Shown here one piece after another: positions 47,437 through 59,576 of a DNA stretch of 64,000 nucleotides (position 1 is its first letter; each line of letters opens with the position of its first letter). The notes beneath the pieces were generated by a model. The model did not search any database and was not told where the DNA came from. It was given only the letters and a program-made list of their open reading frames with translations. Made by a program: the position numbers and the translations under genes. The DNA is from Rhododendron vialii. Its lineage: Eukaryota > Streptophyta > Magnoliopsida > Ericales > Ericaceae. The DNA is taken from NCBI RefSeq assembly GCF_030253575.1, contig NC_080568.1, forward strand, positions 4,749,501 through 4,813,500, read 5' to 3'.

Positions 47437-47590
47437 TAACTGGTGTAGCAAAAATTATTCAATACTTTCGGTATATATGAACAGTATACTCCCTCATCTC
47501 ATATAACATATGGAGTCCACATGAGGAACACATAATGTATAAGAGGAGAGAGTATACTGTTTATATACTCTAGAAATATTGATTAATTAC
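47437..47590. mobile_element. foldback MITE
   Basis: ATGAACAGTATACTCCCTC at the left and GAGAGAGTATACTGTTTAT at the right are inverted, with further pairing to both ends. Both flanks carry CTGGTGTAG. Confidence 0.55.
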
Positions 47591-48277
47591 TCCTGGTGTA
47601 GACCGGTGTATAGGCCTACCAAGTCATTTTGACATTTCAAGTTAAGGCCCAAAATTTACGGTTTTTTTTTTTTTCCTTTAGATTTCAAATTTGAAATTTC
47701 TCATGTGCTATTACCTCTATTGGAGCCAATTCATACAAAATTTTGCTCGAACTCTAATTGGACAACTCGTAAGTAGGCGGAGGGATGTAGCCTGCATTGG
47801 GTGTTAATTAGTATCCAGGTTAATTGTTGGGCGCTAATTAGTCCTTCAGAATCTAGAACTTCCTTTGAGGAGATAAAACTGTTTTCATGTGGCATTCATT
47901 GATACATATCCGATCAAGAACTAGGGAATGGTGTTGTGCACATTTCAACAGTTGATCTCGGCAATCAACGGTCTAGATATTTTAGGTCCGCAGTGTTGTT
48001 GTGGCTTTTGTGGGTCTTCCCTGCCTCCCACTTTGATGTTCATGTTTTAGATCTTGCAATGAGAAAACTAACCATATTAGTAACAATTATTTTAATCAGA
48101 TATTCACAACACATGATCCCAATTCATTTTTCAAAATAACTTGTTTTTGAAAGTATGTTTATTAAAATTCAATCTTCATAATTTTCAATAAGATTGATAT
48201 CCTTCACAAACTCTAAAAATAGAAAGATTACCATCACTGAAGACTCAGAGAAGAAAGCACCAAAACCACAACAATAC

Positions 48278-48510
48278 CACCCCAAGGGGTTGGTAGGGTG
48301 GTATTGGTCTGCGACTTCAATATTTGCTCCATCTTAAGATTTCAGGTTCAATACTCCTTGTCAATAACTCTTGGGCCACCTCACTTGGAGTCACTTCTAT
48401 GCGTAAACGTGTGAACTAGCTGTGGGAGAGGCTGCAAGGATTAGTCCGAGGTGCATGCAAGTTAGCTCGGGACACCCTACATTCTATAAAAATAAAAAAA
48501 ATAAAAAAAC
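48278..48510 (+). mobile_element. tRNA-derived SINE with 12-bp target duplication
   Basis: The head has an A-box-like TTGGTAGGGTGGT and a B-box-like AGGTTCAATACTCC, the tail is an A-rich run, and CCACAACAATAC stands on both sides (48266-48277, 48511-48522). All three are hallmarks of SINE retroposition. The body text (CTTGGGCCACCTCACTTGG) recalls widespread plant SINEs; the exact family is not assigned. Confidence 0.85.
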
Positions 48511-48522
48511 CCACAACAATAC

Positions 48523-49487
48523 GATGCAGCTTCTTTTAGGAAGTGAAGAGGAGTTGTCTAGCTGGTTTCAATAATCTACTGCATGCCAAATTTTGGAACA
48601 TGTATATGGTCCTGCATGCATGCCTTTGGACCCTACTAGGCTAGCTAGAATCTGGTGGTCTCATAAACTGCCCAGGGATAAGGACTTTAGGAGGACGAAA
48701 TGGTGCATGTCCTATGATTAGAAATGCATTAATATATATAATTTTGGAACCAACTGGGTTTATCTGAATTGTTAGAGCAGCAGATGGTATAGTCATACAA
48801 TCTTAAGAGAGTGAACACAGAACGGTAAATCGGAACTAGGGGATGCCGAGATGAAATCTCAAATCTGAACCGTTAGATTGCTGAACGGACGGTCTAGATA
48901 TGCACGGTGCCGCACGGCACCTTCCCATAAGTAATTACTAATATGTGCAACAAGAAGAAATACATGTTTTCCGATAATTAGTAGGGTCAAAGCTCCGAGC
49001 AGTCTCATTTAAGAAGAGGAGGAAAAAAATGGTTCGAATCAAAACTATAAATTGATATAATTAATAGTCAGGATTTGCTAAAGCGCAGTTTATTCTTACC
49101 GGTAAGAGTCTCTCGTGAGGAAATGCGAACTATTAATTGCAACAATGAAGATCTAAATTTGGGATTGTCCCGTTCAATCCAAATTTAACGCATGTATGAT
49201 ATTTTGTTTCGGTCTTCGCACCCTCACAAAAGTGAGTCAATAGTACTGTCCATCCACAATCTGCAAGAAATTTTTGTGGGGGTCCAAATTGTAGTGGCTT
49301 TTGTATTCTTTTGCACGACGTTTGAAACTTGTAATGAGAATACACTGATCTCTCTTTTGATATTCTTGAAGTCTTTCTAGAGGACTAAAATGCAATATGG
49401 GATGAATTCTCGTTACTGATATATACATGTGGTGCTTTGAAGGTGGACTTTTGAGTTTTGGAAGGTTCAAGCGGACACTAGAAGGAC
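48523..49487. other. intergenic, no gene seen
   Basis: 48850-48895 repeats sequence near 42640-42690. Minus-strand frames at 49133-49521 lack domains. Confidence 0.45.
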
Positions 49488-49909
49488 TAAAATTCTTTTC
49501 ACCGGCGGTAAAAAATCTCATTTTTTTACCATCATCTTTTTCGATTCTACCGTGTGTTTTTTATTGATCTGAACCGTTCATCTTGTAGACCCCCACATAG
49601 TTGTATATTTATGCAAAAAATAAACTTGATCGGACATCGATAGGAGTATCAAAAATTGAATTTTGCTTTGTAAAATGAACAGTTTATCTTTATTATTATT
49701 GACAGAAATCAGATCGTCTATTTTATAAATTTAAATTTAAATTTTGATGTATCTATCGACTTCCGCTCAAGCTGATTTTTTTCATAGCAATACTATACTG
49801 CGGGTCTTAAAATATGAACGGTTCAGATCACAAGAATAGACACTCGGTGGGTCTCATAATGGACGGTGGTGAAAAAGTGGGGTTTTACACCGGTGGTGAA
49901 TAAAATTTA
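49488..49909. mobile_element. MITE with CACCGGYGGT ends, same family as 44404-44810
   Basis: TAAAATTCTTTTCACCGGCGG at the left and the near-inverse ACACCGGTGGTGAATAAAATTTA at the right. Long internal match to 44404-44810. The CACCGG end recalls the MITE at 1101-1489. Confidence 0.7.
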
Positions 49910-50090
49910 GGTAAATGATAATGCCACGATTTGTTTTTCTAGTGGCACGACATTTTAAGCCTACTGACTATTGTACCCTTGTCAGATTACTGTTTTTCCT
50001 GGTCAACATTATCCTTCCACTCTTCTTCTTCCAATTTCTTTCACAAACCTGCTATCCAGTTGCTCCAATCAACCAACAATCGAATCCATC

Positions 50091-50093
<3 letters not shown>

Positions 50094-50147
<54 letters not shown>

Positions 50148-50154
50148 ACACACA
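50094..50154 (+). repeat. compound (TC)n(GC)n(AC)n microsatellite
   Basis: About 19 TC units, then 6 CG units, then 4-5 CA units. The overlapping plus-strand frames are translations of this repeat. Confidence 0.95.
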
Positions 50155-50159
50155 CGGCC

Positions 50160-51815
50160 AGACTAGTTTTCTCCCTTGAATAATTTTCTCTTCTCTATCC
50201 TTCGAATCCCATCATTCCGAACCAATGCCAAAAAAATCCCTCTTTCAACCCACAATCTCTACATCCATATAGACAATACGCAGATAACAATTAATAGCAA
50301 CAGATTTTGGTCATTTAGAACAAAATCAAATACAGTGACTCAGTTTTGCATTTGTATCTCTCCTTATTTATTTTTATTTTTTGGGGGTAAGTAAAGCTCC
50401 TTATTCTATCTTGGCATGCTGGGATTGTTCGATGGGTTGAACTACTATGATTTACGTCAATGGTGAAATGGATTGATGGGTACGGTGGCGTGCTTGATCA
50501 AAAGGGTGTGTGACCCACTTTTGCCTTCAATCAAAGATCGGTCCAGAAAGTAGGAAAAACTTGGAAGGGAGAGTACAAAGAAGAGCAAATGAGAGAAGGG
50601 GGGTTTATGGGGAAAAAAAATGAGAGAAGGGTAGATGGAGCAGAGGAGCGAGAAGGAAACAGAAGGAAAATGTGGGTTTGGAGTGAGAGCATCAAAAAGA
50701 TGAGAGAGAAAAGTAGGAGTCAAGGGCATAGTTGTACGAATAGGTTAGGATGTCGTGGCACTAGCTTAAAGAGTCGTGGCATTATAGCCAACCAAAATTT
50801 ATTCTCTTCTTCTAATTGTCATGTTTTGTGTGGATCTTGGAGTTGTAAATGAATTTTCTAATGAAAAAAAAAAAAAAACACTAGGAGCTTAACCATTGCA
50901 TGAGTCGTGGCAGATGCATGCAATGGGAATCAACGTTTCCGAAAAGAGTAGTGATATAAGTTCCACACACACTCACGTTCAAGTTTCTGTGACATGTTCA
51001 AGTTGTTGATAACTCCGTAAACAATAGTAGTAACATTATATTTGAAGTGCTATGTCAGCAGAAGGCATTAACCAAAGAGGACAGTAAACTTGCGACAACA
51101 TTTTCGGTCTCGCGAGTTTGAAGAGTGAGAAATGACTCTTTTAAATTGTCTAATCATCAATCATATTGTAGTACTTATGATCTGTGAATTTCTATTTCTT
51201 CGACAAAATGGGTCCCTCAAAATCAAAGAATAAAAACATAAAAATAAAAAGTTTGAAGAGTCCCTCGGAGCGCACGTGGTGCAACTTACAAATGGCCCTT
51301 CAACTTCTCACAGGTCACCAAATTTATATCTGGTATAAAACTTTGGTACCTCTCTTGGACATGCTCTAACACTGTCGTAAACCGTAGCCTTTTCCGAAGC
51401 GGGACACTTTTAAGGGAAAAAAATCCACAATGTCCATTTCAAGAATTGAATTGAAAAACTCTCTTCTTTTTTTTTTTTTTTTGGTGTGTGTTCAAATTTG
51501 GGCTGGTTTCTGCTCCATACTTCCTATCGTTTTCCATGTCATATTCACCTTCGAATGCCAAAGAGAATAAAGTGCTCACTTTCATACGTGTCTCCACGTG
51601 TTCATGAAGTATATCCAGGGCAAAACACTCAAGCTGGAAGATGAAAAAGTAAAGCGATGCTTTCAATCTCTGAATCATATCCTACGGGGCATTTTGAACC
51701 ATTTTTGGGGGCTATGGAAAACATATGTACGTTTGGTGGATAGTGCCTAACAATTTCGTATGTGAGGGTTTGTTCACTTTTTCACAACTCCAACTACAAG
51801 GGAAAAAATTTGACC
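50160..51815. other. intergenic, no gene supported
   Basis: GA-rich stretch at 50570-50720 and scattered A/T runs. No domain-bearing frame. Confidence 0.45.
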
Positions 51816-51818
51816 CGA

Positions 51819-52079
51819 GGCCCGTTTGCTGACCGGATTAGTTTTGGACGGATATAGTATGAGGGAAGATATGATTGGTGGAGATATAAAGGGTATGTTG
51901 TAGATGGTTTGTTTGAATAATTTATAGAAGATGGATATGTATTTTTTGAGATGGACATGAATAGGCGGATAAAGAATTAAAAAGAAACGCGGCATTTTCG
52001 TAATTAAACGGCCGGATATGAAGTCGGATATAATAAGGATACCGAAGGATGCTGCCATTATATCCGGCGCCAGACAAAT
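51819..52079. mobile_element. MITE with GCCCGTTTG..ACCGGAT ends
   Basis: GCCCGTTTGCTGACCGGAT at the left and ATCCGGCGCCAGACAAATA at the right are inverted. The form resembles Harbinger-type MITEs of other plants; no 3-bp duplication was confirmed. Confidence 0.55.
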
Positions 52080-52499
52080 ATACAATTCGGGGTTATTCTA
52101 AATTCCACCGAAAATCCTATGCTGAGGAATACTAAGAAAATTGCTATTCTTGTGGTCATTTGTATCCTAAATTCCATCAAAAAACATATGCTGAGGAATA
52201 CCATTCTAAGAAAAGTGCTACACTTGTGGGCAATAAACAGCAACCATTTCTCACGTAGAAACTTCTCCATGGGGTCATTGTTCGAAATGATATGTCTGCA
52301 AGTCATTCACATCATTTTAGTATTGATCTTCTGTATGCATAGCAGTATTCTTCATATAATCTTGATGCGCACATCTGGTATAAGCAATAACAACTTGGAC
52401 TACTCGAAAATCTGGGATCCCACTAAACTACAGGAGAATTTCTTTCATCCGACAAAGAACAGGTGAAAATGGAAATAATCCCCGAAGTAAATTTAGCCG

Positions 52500-53260
52500 A
52501 AAAACATACACATCCATTCGGAGGGTCTAAACAAATGCCAGAAGTAGAATATGATTTGAAAGAGTACAGCTAAAGACTTACTTGAGCAAATCTCAGACAA
52601 ACAAATCACGGAGAGATCTCCTGTATGGAATTTAGGCTGGGCTCCCACTCCAGTGCCCCTCACATTTTTGGCTTTTGGATTGGGGTACAAAGGGCTTCTT
52701 CTCTTTTGGCATTTTCTCGACAAACACCTTGTCCAACTTTCTCTGGACCCGTAGACGTCCTTTGTCGGACAAACTGAATCCTCCAAACACTCACCACCTC
52801 CATCCAACAACCCTCACATCCGACACCTCTTCTTCACCCTCAGCAGATTCTGTCACTTGCAGTTTTCTAACTTGCTCTCCAGTTTAGATACACTTGTCAA
52901 TGGAATTCTTGTCTACACAACAGCTTTTCTTCTGGCAATATAAGAGATTCATTGGTTTGTTTGAAGACTTGTGATCTGGCTACACACCTCCCTGGATATT
53001 TTTCCATCCACACGGATGCAGGATCCGCATTTTGATATCACTCTCCATGCCCTCCCGCATGGATTATCCTCACTGACACCCTTTAATTGCACACTCCAGT
53101 CCACCAAAATGATAGCATATTCTTACTTTTCCTTTCTTTTGGATTCTCTGTAGCTGTACTGTACTGACCCGAACAAACAGCCCATATCTTCTGCATAGCC
53201 AGCAACCCCAACTCCAGTTGTTTCGCTGTAAGGGATGAAGGAGGAGGATAACAGACAAAT
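52500..53260 (-). pseudogene. degenerate LINE ORF1 fragment with zinc-knuckle remnant
   Basis: A minus-strand frame near 53150-53070 reads VRICYHFGGLECAIKGC, which lines up with the CX2CX4HX4C knuckle of plant L1 ORF1 proteins, but with the second Cys and the His lost. Downstream, in other frames, KKSREV-like and KPFVPQSKSQKCEGHW text continues with several stops. Too decayed to define ends. A knuckle from another retroelement is possible. Confidence 0.4.
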
Positions 53261-53742
53261 TTTAGGTGGAAGAGGCTCAGACTGAGAAAATTAAGACTTT
53301 TAGTTTCATCATCCAGTATACATCCTATGTAATGGACTAATCAATTTCAACTATACGTGTTTCTGTACAATCTCTACTAGAATGAGTTCGACGTTACCTC
53401 TGGCTTGTCTCTTCTTCTGCTTATTCTCCTCTCTCTTTCTCTTCCCCGAATCCTCACTATTTCTCCTTTCTCCTCTTCCCCCCTAGCTTTCACCAGTAGC
53501 ATTGAAATCCCATGTCACCGGAAGATGTGAAGTCGATCATAGATTAAGACGTTTCGAAATTATTTGAGCATATACCTATGAAAAACATCTTGGCCGGCTC
53601 CCTATTTAAAGATTTGTTAGATGAGACCAGTGATAAATCCAAATATTATCAGAAATGCGATGTCATCTGAGGAATAATACTACTCCTTTGTATTTTTCTC
53701 CTTGACGTGAATAAACAAGTAGACAAGAAGCATCTGCAAGTT

Positions 53743-56700
53743 TCAGAAATAACTAGTGACTTTAGCCTTTTGCCAACTTTGCACACACATCCTTGAGTTA
53801 ACATCATATTCCCAAAGGCCTGACAAAACCTGGCGCTCCAACTTCTTCCTCCTACCACTGATCCAGTTGTTGTGGAGAATGAAACAGCCCTTCTTCTTGC
53901 AAATCGCTTTTGGATTTGTTCCCTCCCAGAGACCTTGGTATGCACCATTTGGAAAAAGGTCTCTGTCCAAAAAATGGACAGTCAGATTGGTTTCAGGTTC
54001 AAAGCACCTGTCATCGCCCACACGATTGGATCCACCTTCCCCACATAATGTGTCATAGAAACTTGGCTGCTCTGAGAGATTGGACGTCGCTGCATGCTTC
54101 ACTACCTTCTCCAGTGCAGCGACTGTTGAGCCATCATTACGAGCGAAGTAGAACCCAGAATTTAAGCGTCGAGGTACGTTTATGGGTCCTACAGAAAAAT
54201 GCCAAAGTCCAAGCAAAGAAGTTCAGAAAATGAGCACTATACTTGAAGAATAACCAAATGGAGGATTCCTCAGCTATTTATTTTTGACTTCTGAAGTCTA
54301 TGTTAATTGGTATTGTGTAATACCGAAACGAGCACAAAAAACAGATCAGCAGGAGAGCAATAAGAAAATACAAGAGCCAACAATGTCCTGTAACCCTCAA
54401 CATAAAACCTTACAGCCCCCAAATATCCCAGAGACATAGAGGGACACCTTACGTAACTAACTAATCGTACAACTAAATTATAGCACAGGGGGTGGACCTA
54501 GTAGTTATAGTTTTATAGTGGTAATTCAAGATGAATTCGAGACAACTCTCAACAACTTTCAATGTAGGTTCTTCTTCTTGTTTTAGAGGAAGGAAAACAA
54601 AACAAAACCATGGATGCATCATTAGATCAGAATCCAAGACTAATTTCCCAACTCATCTAGTCTATGAATTTTGCTCGTCGTTATCCTAATTTATCACCTC
54701 TTGCTATTAAATAAAGAACATTGAAAAAGGGCAGTTTTTAAAGTTCGGGATTCTTTATATCAACCTGTTTGGTTGTATTCATCAGATTGTGCCACTAGTA
54801 CCGAAGGCCCGAAAGAGTAAAGAAAGGGCAATGGATTTTTAAACCAATAGACATCAACGTCACTCAGAAGCACATTGTAACCCAGCTTCAGTATCTGCAG
54901 AACCAATCTAGACTTCACTTTGGTCACCCTTTGAAAGCATTGCGTTCCAAAGTGGCAGTCATTAAAGCTGATGTTGGTTGGAGCAAGTGAATCCTTGAAA
55001 ACAGGTAGGCCCTACGAGAGAATAATAGGGTTAAACCGAATACGAATATATGAATGACTGCAGTAAAACATGTAAGGTCTTTCCCTACTACAATTAAGGA
55101 CTCCCAACATATGCATAGAAAACACATCAGTTAACAAGCGCTACATATGTATGAATTAAAACCTAGGGTGAGAAAAACTTGATTACCTGTAAAATAGCAA
55201 ACTCGTATATTTCAGGATCAAGAGCACAAACCAGAAAATTTGAGATGAGGAGACTTTTTAATCTGCAGACCCAACTCATTAGCATATCCTTGTAATTATA
55301 TCCGGCAATTGCTAGAACAACTGTTCTATTCTTGTCTGAAAGCCCAGAAAGTAGCATTTCTAAAGAGTAAGGAAGAGATAGTGAATTTGAGGGCTTCAAT
55401 TGGTCCTTCACATAGCAGTCCCTGGTACCATGTAGTGATTTGAAACCATTAACACAATCTGCAACTTTCTTCCCTTTCCTGGATCCCAAGATCTTTTCCT
55501 TCATTAAGGTCAAAGACCTCTGGTTTCCAAATGGGTAAGCAGTAGCTTCTGCGGAATTCACGAAAACATATTGCCCATTGTTCATGCAAAATTTAACCAT
55601 GTTAGAGTAGTTAGCTTCATGGAAATATAATGCTCCATACAGAGACCCAAGTTGCAAATTTCCTACACTCTCCCAGCTTCTGTTTCCACTATTCGTAACA
55701 TTGGAAACTCCAAACGATTGATAAGACCCTTGATCAAGAGGGTTTAGATAGAAATTTGAGATGGCCAAACTTGCATCAAATACAAATCTATATTTAGATG
55801 ATAAGGCCTCGTTAATAACCCAGCTGTTGTGAAGCCCTTTTCCAAACAAGAAAGGAGGAAGCACTCCACTATGTAAAGGAAGGTCTCCATTGTTCCAAGC
55901 CAGAAGCATCCTCTCTTCACAATGCTTCCACTTCCAAGCCTTATCAAGAAACCCCTGCAACTGATGGAAGAGAGTACGATTTTAATGGAAGTTACCCCAG
56001 AGGCCACCCATGTCAAATCTGTATCGGATACCTATTTCCTACCTTTCTGGTTTTAATCTGTTTGCCATCCTCTCCCAGCCAATGTTTCCCATCTTTATCT
56101 AAGTGAAAAGGGAAGTAGGAGACATGTCTTGAGGAAGAAACAAGGAGCCAATCATGGTCGAGTTTGTGAGCATAATTTAGAGCTGAGATGAAGTCAGGCA
56201 AGAGAATGGTTTCAGGATCAATAATGACAGATACATCCGATAGCGATGCCAGTGATCTTGCAACCATTGAGTGAAAGTACGGTGTGCCGAGGAACCTACA
56301 CAATTGTGGACACATATCAGGATTCCACCAAGCAAGATTGACTTTGAAATTTTGAAAGAGCATAATAGAACCAACAAACATTTTGCAAATATTCAAATTC
56401 TCAATAATGATGTTACACACCTTACCATATGGTGAAGATAATGCTCCAGAACAAAACCCTGAATCAATATATACGGTGATTGTGTGTATTTACTCTTGTG
56501 AAGCACAAGGGATTAAACTCTGACATGCCCTCAACATCTATTGCAGCTTGAATGAAATTGATTTTCAACCTTGCACGCCAACAATTATTTTTATATCTTT
56601 CCTATCTTGTCCTCTCACCGCATTTCTTACTTAATCTTATGTTACTATTTCTCTGTTGCTTAACACCACCTATTTCACGTATATAACCACTATACATTTC

Positions 56701-58014
56701 ATTAACACGCACTACTAGCCAAATCAAGTAAATTTACAGCTGTGTGCATACAACTTTTGCACGACTATGGTTATTGATATCTGCAGAGGAATGGACAAAT
56801 GACAGTAAAAACAAAAGTTGACGTATTAAACACCTCACGTAACAGCAAAATCAGAAACCTCGAAACCTCGTATATCCCAAAGGACTAACAAGTAACAACG
56901 ATAATTTTTTAGAAACAGCATTAAACCTTCAGGCATATACACTTTTCTGATGGATCTCTCCATTTGATTGTGGAATAAACAATCGGCTTAAAATTAACAC
57001 AAGAAGTTCACAACCCAATGAGTTTGATATTAGGAATGTGGAGCCCAATGGTATTGTCCAACTTCCCACGCATGTCGTGGATCCAAATTGTAACCCCTAA
57101 GAGTACATATGGCTACTCCAACATACTACGTATCTAGTATCTACTTTACTCTCTCCACCATAGTGAAACAGCCACAACTATCGTGAACAGAGCTCACATT
57201 GGGTGAATCACGTAAATAAGCTGTTCTTATATTTCCTGCATTCATATACCTTATATCCCGTGTTAGAGGGTTCTGCATAGTCCAAACATTTTGGCTGGTG
57301 CTGCCTTTTTCATCGCTGCAATAATGAAATATCTATATTCGATTGCCATCAAAAGATTCAAAACACAAAAACTTCAAAGATCACATAACGTTATTTTCAA
57401 AATGTGACTGATAGTCTCATCCTGAACACATTCCCCCTCGTGCGAATTTCGTTGATGAAGCAAAAATGCTGTAGATAATTGCTCAATTCAGATAAAATGT
57501 ACACATTAAAGTTAGTTACTATTTCCCACAACAAGGCAAGTGTCTTGAACTAAAAAGAAACAAACATTACAAAGAGACTCTTATATTAGCAAAGAAATCA
57601 ACAGTGTAAAGTGTAAACCATGCATGCTTAGCAAATAATTCAACTGCATACACCAAAAATGAAAAGCCCTTACGTGAAATCGATATCAGGTTCAGCTGAA
57701 ACCCTAGAACCAAATTGACCTGCAAAAGAAATAACAGAAGGGTCTTGGGTGAACAGAACAACAGTGATATTTGGGGACAAACCAATCCAAGATCGAATGG
57801 CTTGAACCTGCCTTGCCCCAACTGAACCACTGAGAGGGGGGCTAGGCGCCGTGAATATAGTAATTGTTGGAGTGCCCGAATTGCTTCGACCACGGGGGAA
57901 AATCATCTGGGTATTCTTGATCTGGTCTTTAATTGAGGAAGGAAGCTTCTGAGTAGCATAGAAAGAGAGAGCAATCAAGAGAATCCCAGATAACCAAATT
58001 GACCACAAACCCAT
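53743..58014 (-). CDS. GT77/DUF271 nucleotide-sugar transferase, RAY1-like
   Basis: Likely a Golgi type II glycosyltransferase. The family member RAY1 is a putative beta-arabinofuranosyltransferase acting on cell-wall glycoproteins; donor and acceptor here are inferred. Five exons, minus strand: 58014-57674, 56295-56043, 55960-55187, 55011-54765, 54188-53743; all junctions stay in frame and give 686 residues. Residues ~5-22 (IWLSGILLIALSFYA) form a signal anchor. A first domain includes TFTAPSPP-like ITIFTAPSPP, FLGTPYFHSMVARS and DHDWLLVSSSR. The second holds VLAIAGYNYKDMLMSWVCRL, then the DxD in NVLLSDVDVYWF (exon 4), RRLNSGFYFAR and FLHNN-type CFILHNNWISGR. Intron 1 (1.4 kb) contains retroelement-like text near 57160-57260 that recurs near 60490-60580. 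ATG 58014 is preceded by a duplicated start region (see findings). Intact as read. Confidence 0.9.
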
Positions 58015-58183
58015 TTGAAATGCCTGTGAATCAAAACAAATTTCATCAAAATCAATGCGACAAGAAAAGAAAAGAAAAGATCATTTTTTTTTTGCTGAAT
58101 CACACATTTGGACTGAGTAATTTGGTGAGAAATGGAGAGAAAAGTACAAAGATGATTTTTTTTGATTGGTTTCTTCCCCTTCC

Positions 58184-58250
58184 TCACCAAATTGACCATA
58201 AACCCATTTGAAATGCCTTCGAATCAAAACAAAATGCGTTAAAACCAACG
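58184..58250 (-). repeat. duplicate of the GT77 start-codon region in its own leader
   Basis: 58184-58250 repeats 57985-58060 with a 193-base period. It includes an ATG at 58207 that reads MGLWSIW then stops. The downstream copy has the acceptor-like TTGATTCACAG just before GCATTTCAAATG, while the upstream copy has TTCGAAG at that place. Confidence 0.75.
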
Positions 58251-58424
58251 CATTTGCGCATGTGTAGATATATGTATGCTGTGTGTGTATATTTGTGTAG
58301 ATGTTGAGAAGGGGGAGGATGGAAAAGGGTATTGCTGAAAATGACCTTCTTGTGGGAGGGGAAGTGGGAGAGAGGAGAAGAGGGTTTCATTGTTGATGTT
58401 GTTGAGATCAAGAAACGGCTCCTG

Positions 58425-58433
58425 CTTTATAAA
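58425..58433 (-). promoter_or_regulatory. TATA box of the GT77 gene
   Basis: Minus-strand ATTTATAAAGC lies about 415 bases before the ATG at 58014. This allows a leader with a 5' UTR intron ending at the CAG near 58025. Confidence 0.5.
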
Positions 58434-58455
58434 TCTTGGGGTGGGTATGTTACCA

Positions 58456-58536
58456 GTGACTTATAGTATGTGTTTTTCTAGAGAGAGAGAGAGAGACAGT
58501 GACTATAGTATGTGTTTTTCTAGAGAGAGAGAGAGA
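58456..58536 (+). repeat. tandem duplication with (GA)n
   Basis: AGTATGTGTTTTTCTAGAGA and the following GA run occur twice with a period of about 41 bases, just upstream of the GT77 TATA box. Confidence 0.9.
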
Positions 58537-58836
58537 GGAACTTTAACGGAAAGAAGTAAGGTAGAGTTCCACCATTAAGCAAAGCAAGAGGGGAGACCAA
58601 CAACGCCGCGAACGGCGTGAGAAAAGGGAGCTGAGGCATGTGAGGGTTCGGCGTCATGCAAGCGTCATCAACCTACTGCAATCGAGAGAGCCAACTACCT
58701 TTCATGGTTTTGAGGTACACTCCAGAGGAGAAGAGGAGGGACATGGAACAAATGGGACAAATGTGAGAAACAAAGAAAGATGTCTTCTGGTTTTAACTAA
58801 GGTGTGCTGCTTGCAAGCAACTTAAGGCAAGGCTAA

Positions 58837-59033
58837 GTTCAGATCGCTTAGTAATTGAGATGAGCTCGAGCTTAAGTTTTAAACTTGTGCAGCAAACGAG
58901 CAGAGTGCTCAACACCTCAAAACTCGGCTTATTTCTGAAGGCTCAACTCATTTATAGAAACTCGAGTTTTAGACTTTTTTAGTAAATGAGCTTAAAAAGT
59001 ACAAAAGCTCGGTTTGGCTTGTTTGCACCCTTA
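58837..59033. repeat. dispersed GAGCTCGA-rich repeat, copy 1
   Basis: Text of AACGAGC, GAGCTCGAGC, AAACTCGAGTTTTA and AAAGCTCGGTTTGGC type, as in 63421-63750. It is a common composition of non-autonomous DNA transposons in plants. Ends not resolved. Confidence 0.5.
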
Positions 59034-59305
59034 GGTGCATACTCAATTTTGTACTAACAGACATGGTGAGTTAAGTTATGATCAGAATTCTGAAGCTGAT
59101 TTTTGAATTCTGTATTTTCTACTTCATTTCTGCATTTTGACATAATACTTGTAGGAGTGGCTTCCATACACACATATTAAATTGTTTATGATTTGTTTGC
59201 TAAATATCCACTTCAAAGTGTGAAAATAATGAGATTAGTTTGACATCAAACAATAATATAATCATTCCAAATGAGAAGCTTCAGTTTTAGGGTGCGTTTC
59301 TACTG

Positions 59306-59576
59306 CTCCCTCCGTCCCTTTTTTGTGTCCAGTATTTTATTTTGGGCTGTCCCTTAATAAGTGTCCATTTTGTAAAGTTAGGGGGGTAAAAGTTGGTGTA
59401 TTGTCTATTTTGTCCCTAAAAGTAGATTTTATTTTGAAAAGTTAGTGAATAAAAATGTAATGATGATGGGTAAATAGGGAAAGTGGAGGAAAAAGTTGAT
59501 GTGAAAGGTGTAATGATGATGTCTTTTTAATAAGTTGGAATTACGAAGCAAGACACTTAAAAAGGGACGGAGGAAG
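59306..59576. mobile_element. Stowaway MITE related to the mariner at 19.5 kb (copy 2)
   Basis: 271 bases, CTCCCTCCGTCCC to GACGGAGGAAG, right flank TA and left flank TG (one change). Nearly colinear with 8567-8837, including AAAGTGGAGGAAAAAGTTGA and the ATGATGATG block. Its ends match those of the mariner-like element at 19484-22260. Confidence 0.88.

Noticed and set aside
49915-50183. SL-repeat and RA-repeat frames
   Set aside because: Translations of a compound microsatellite.
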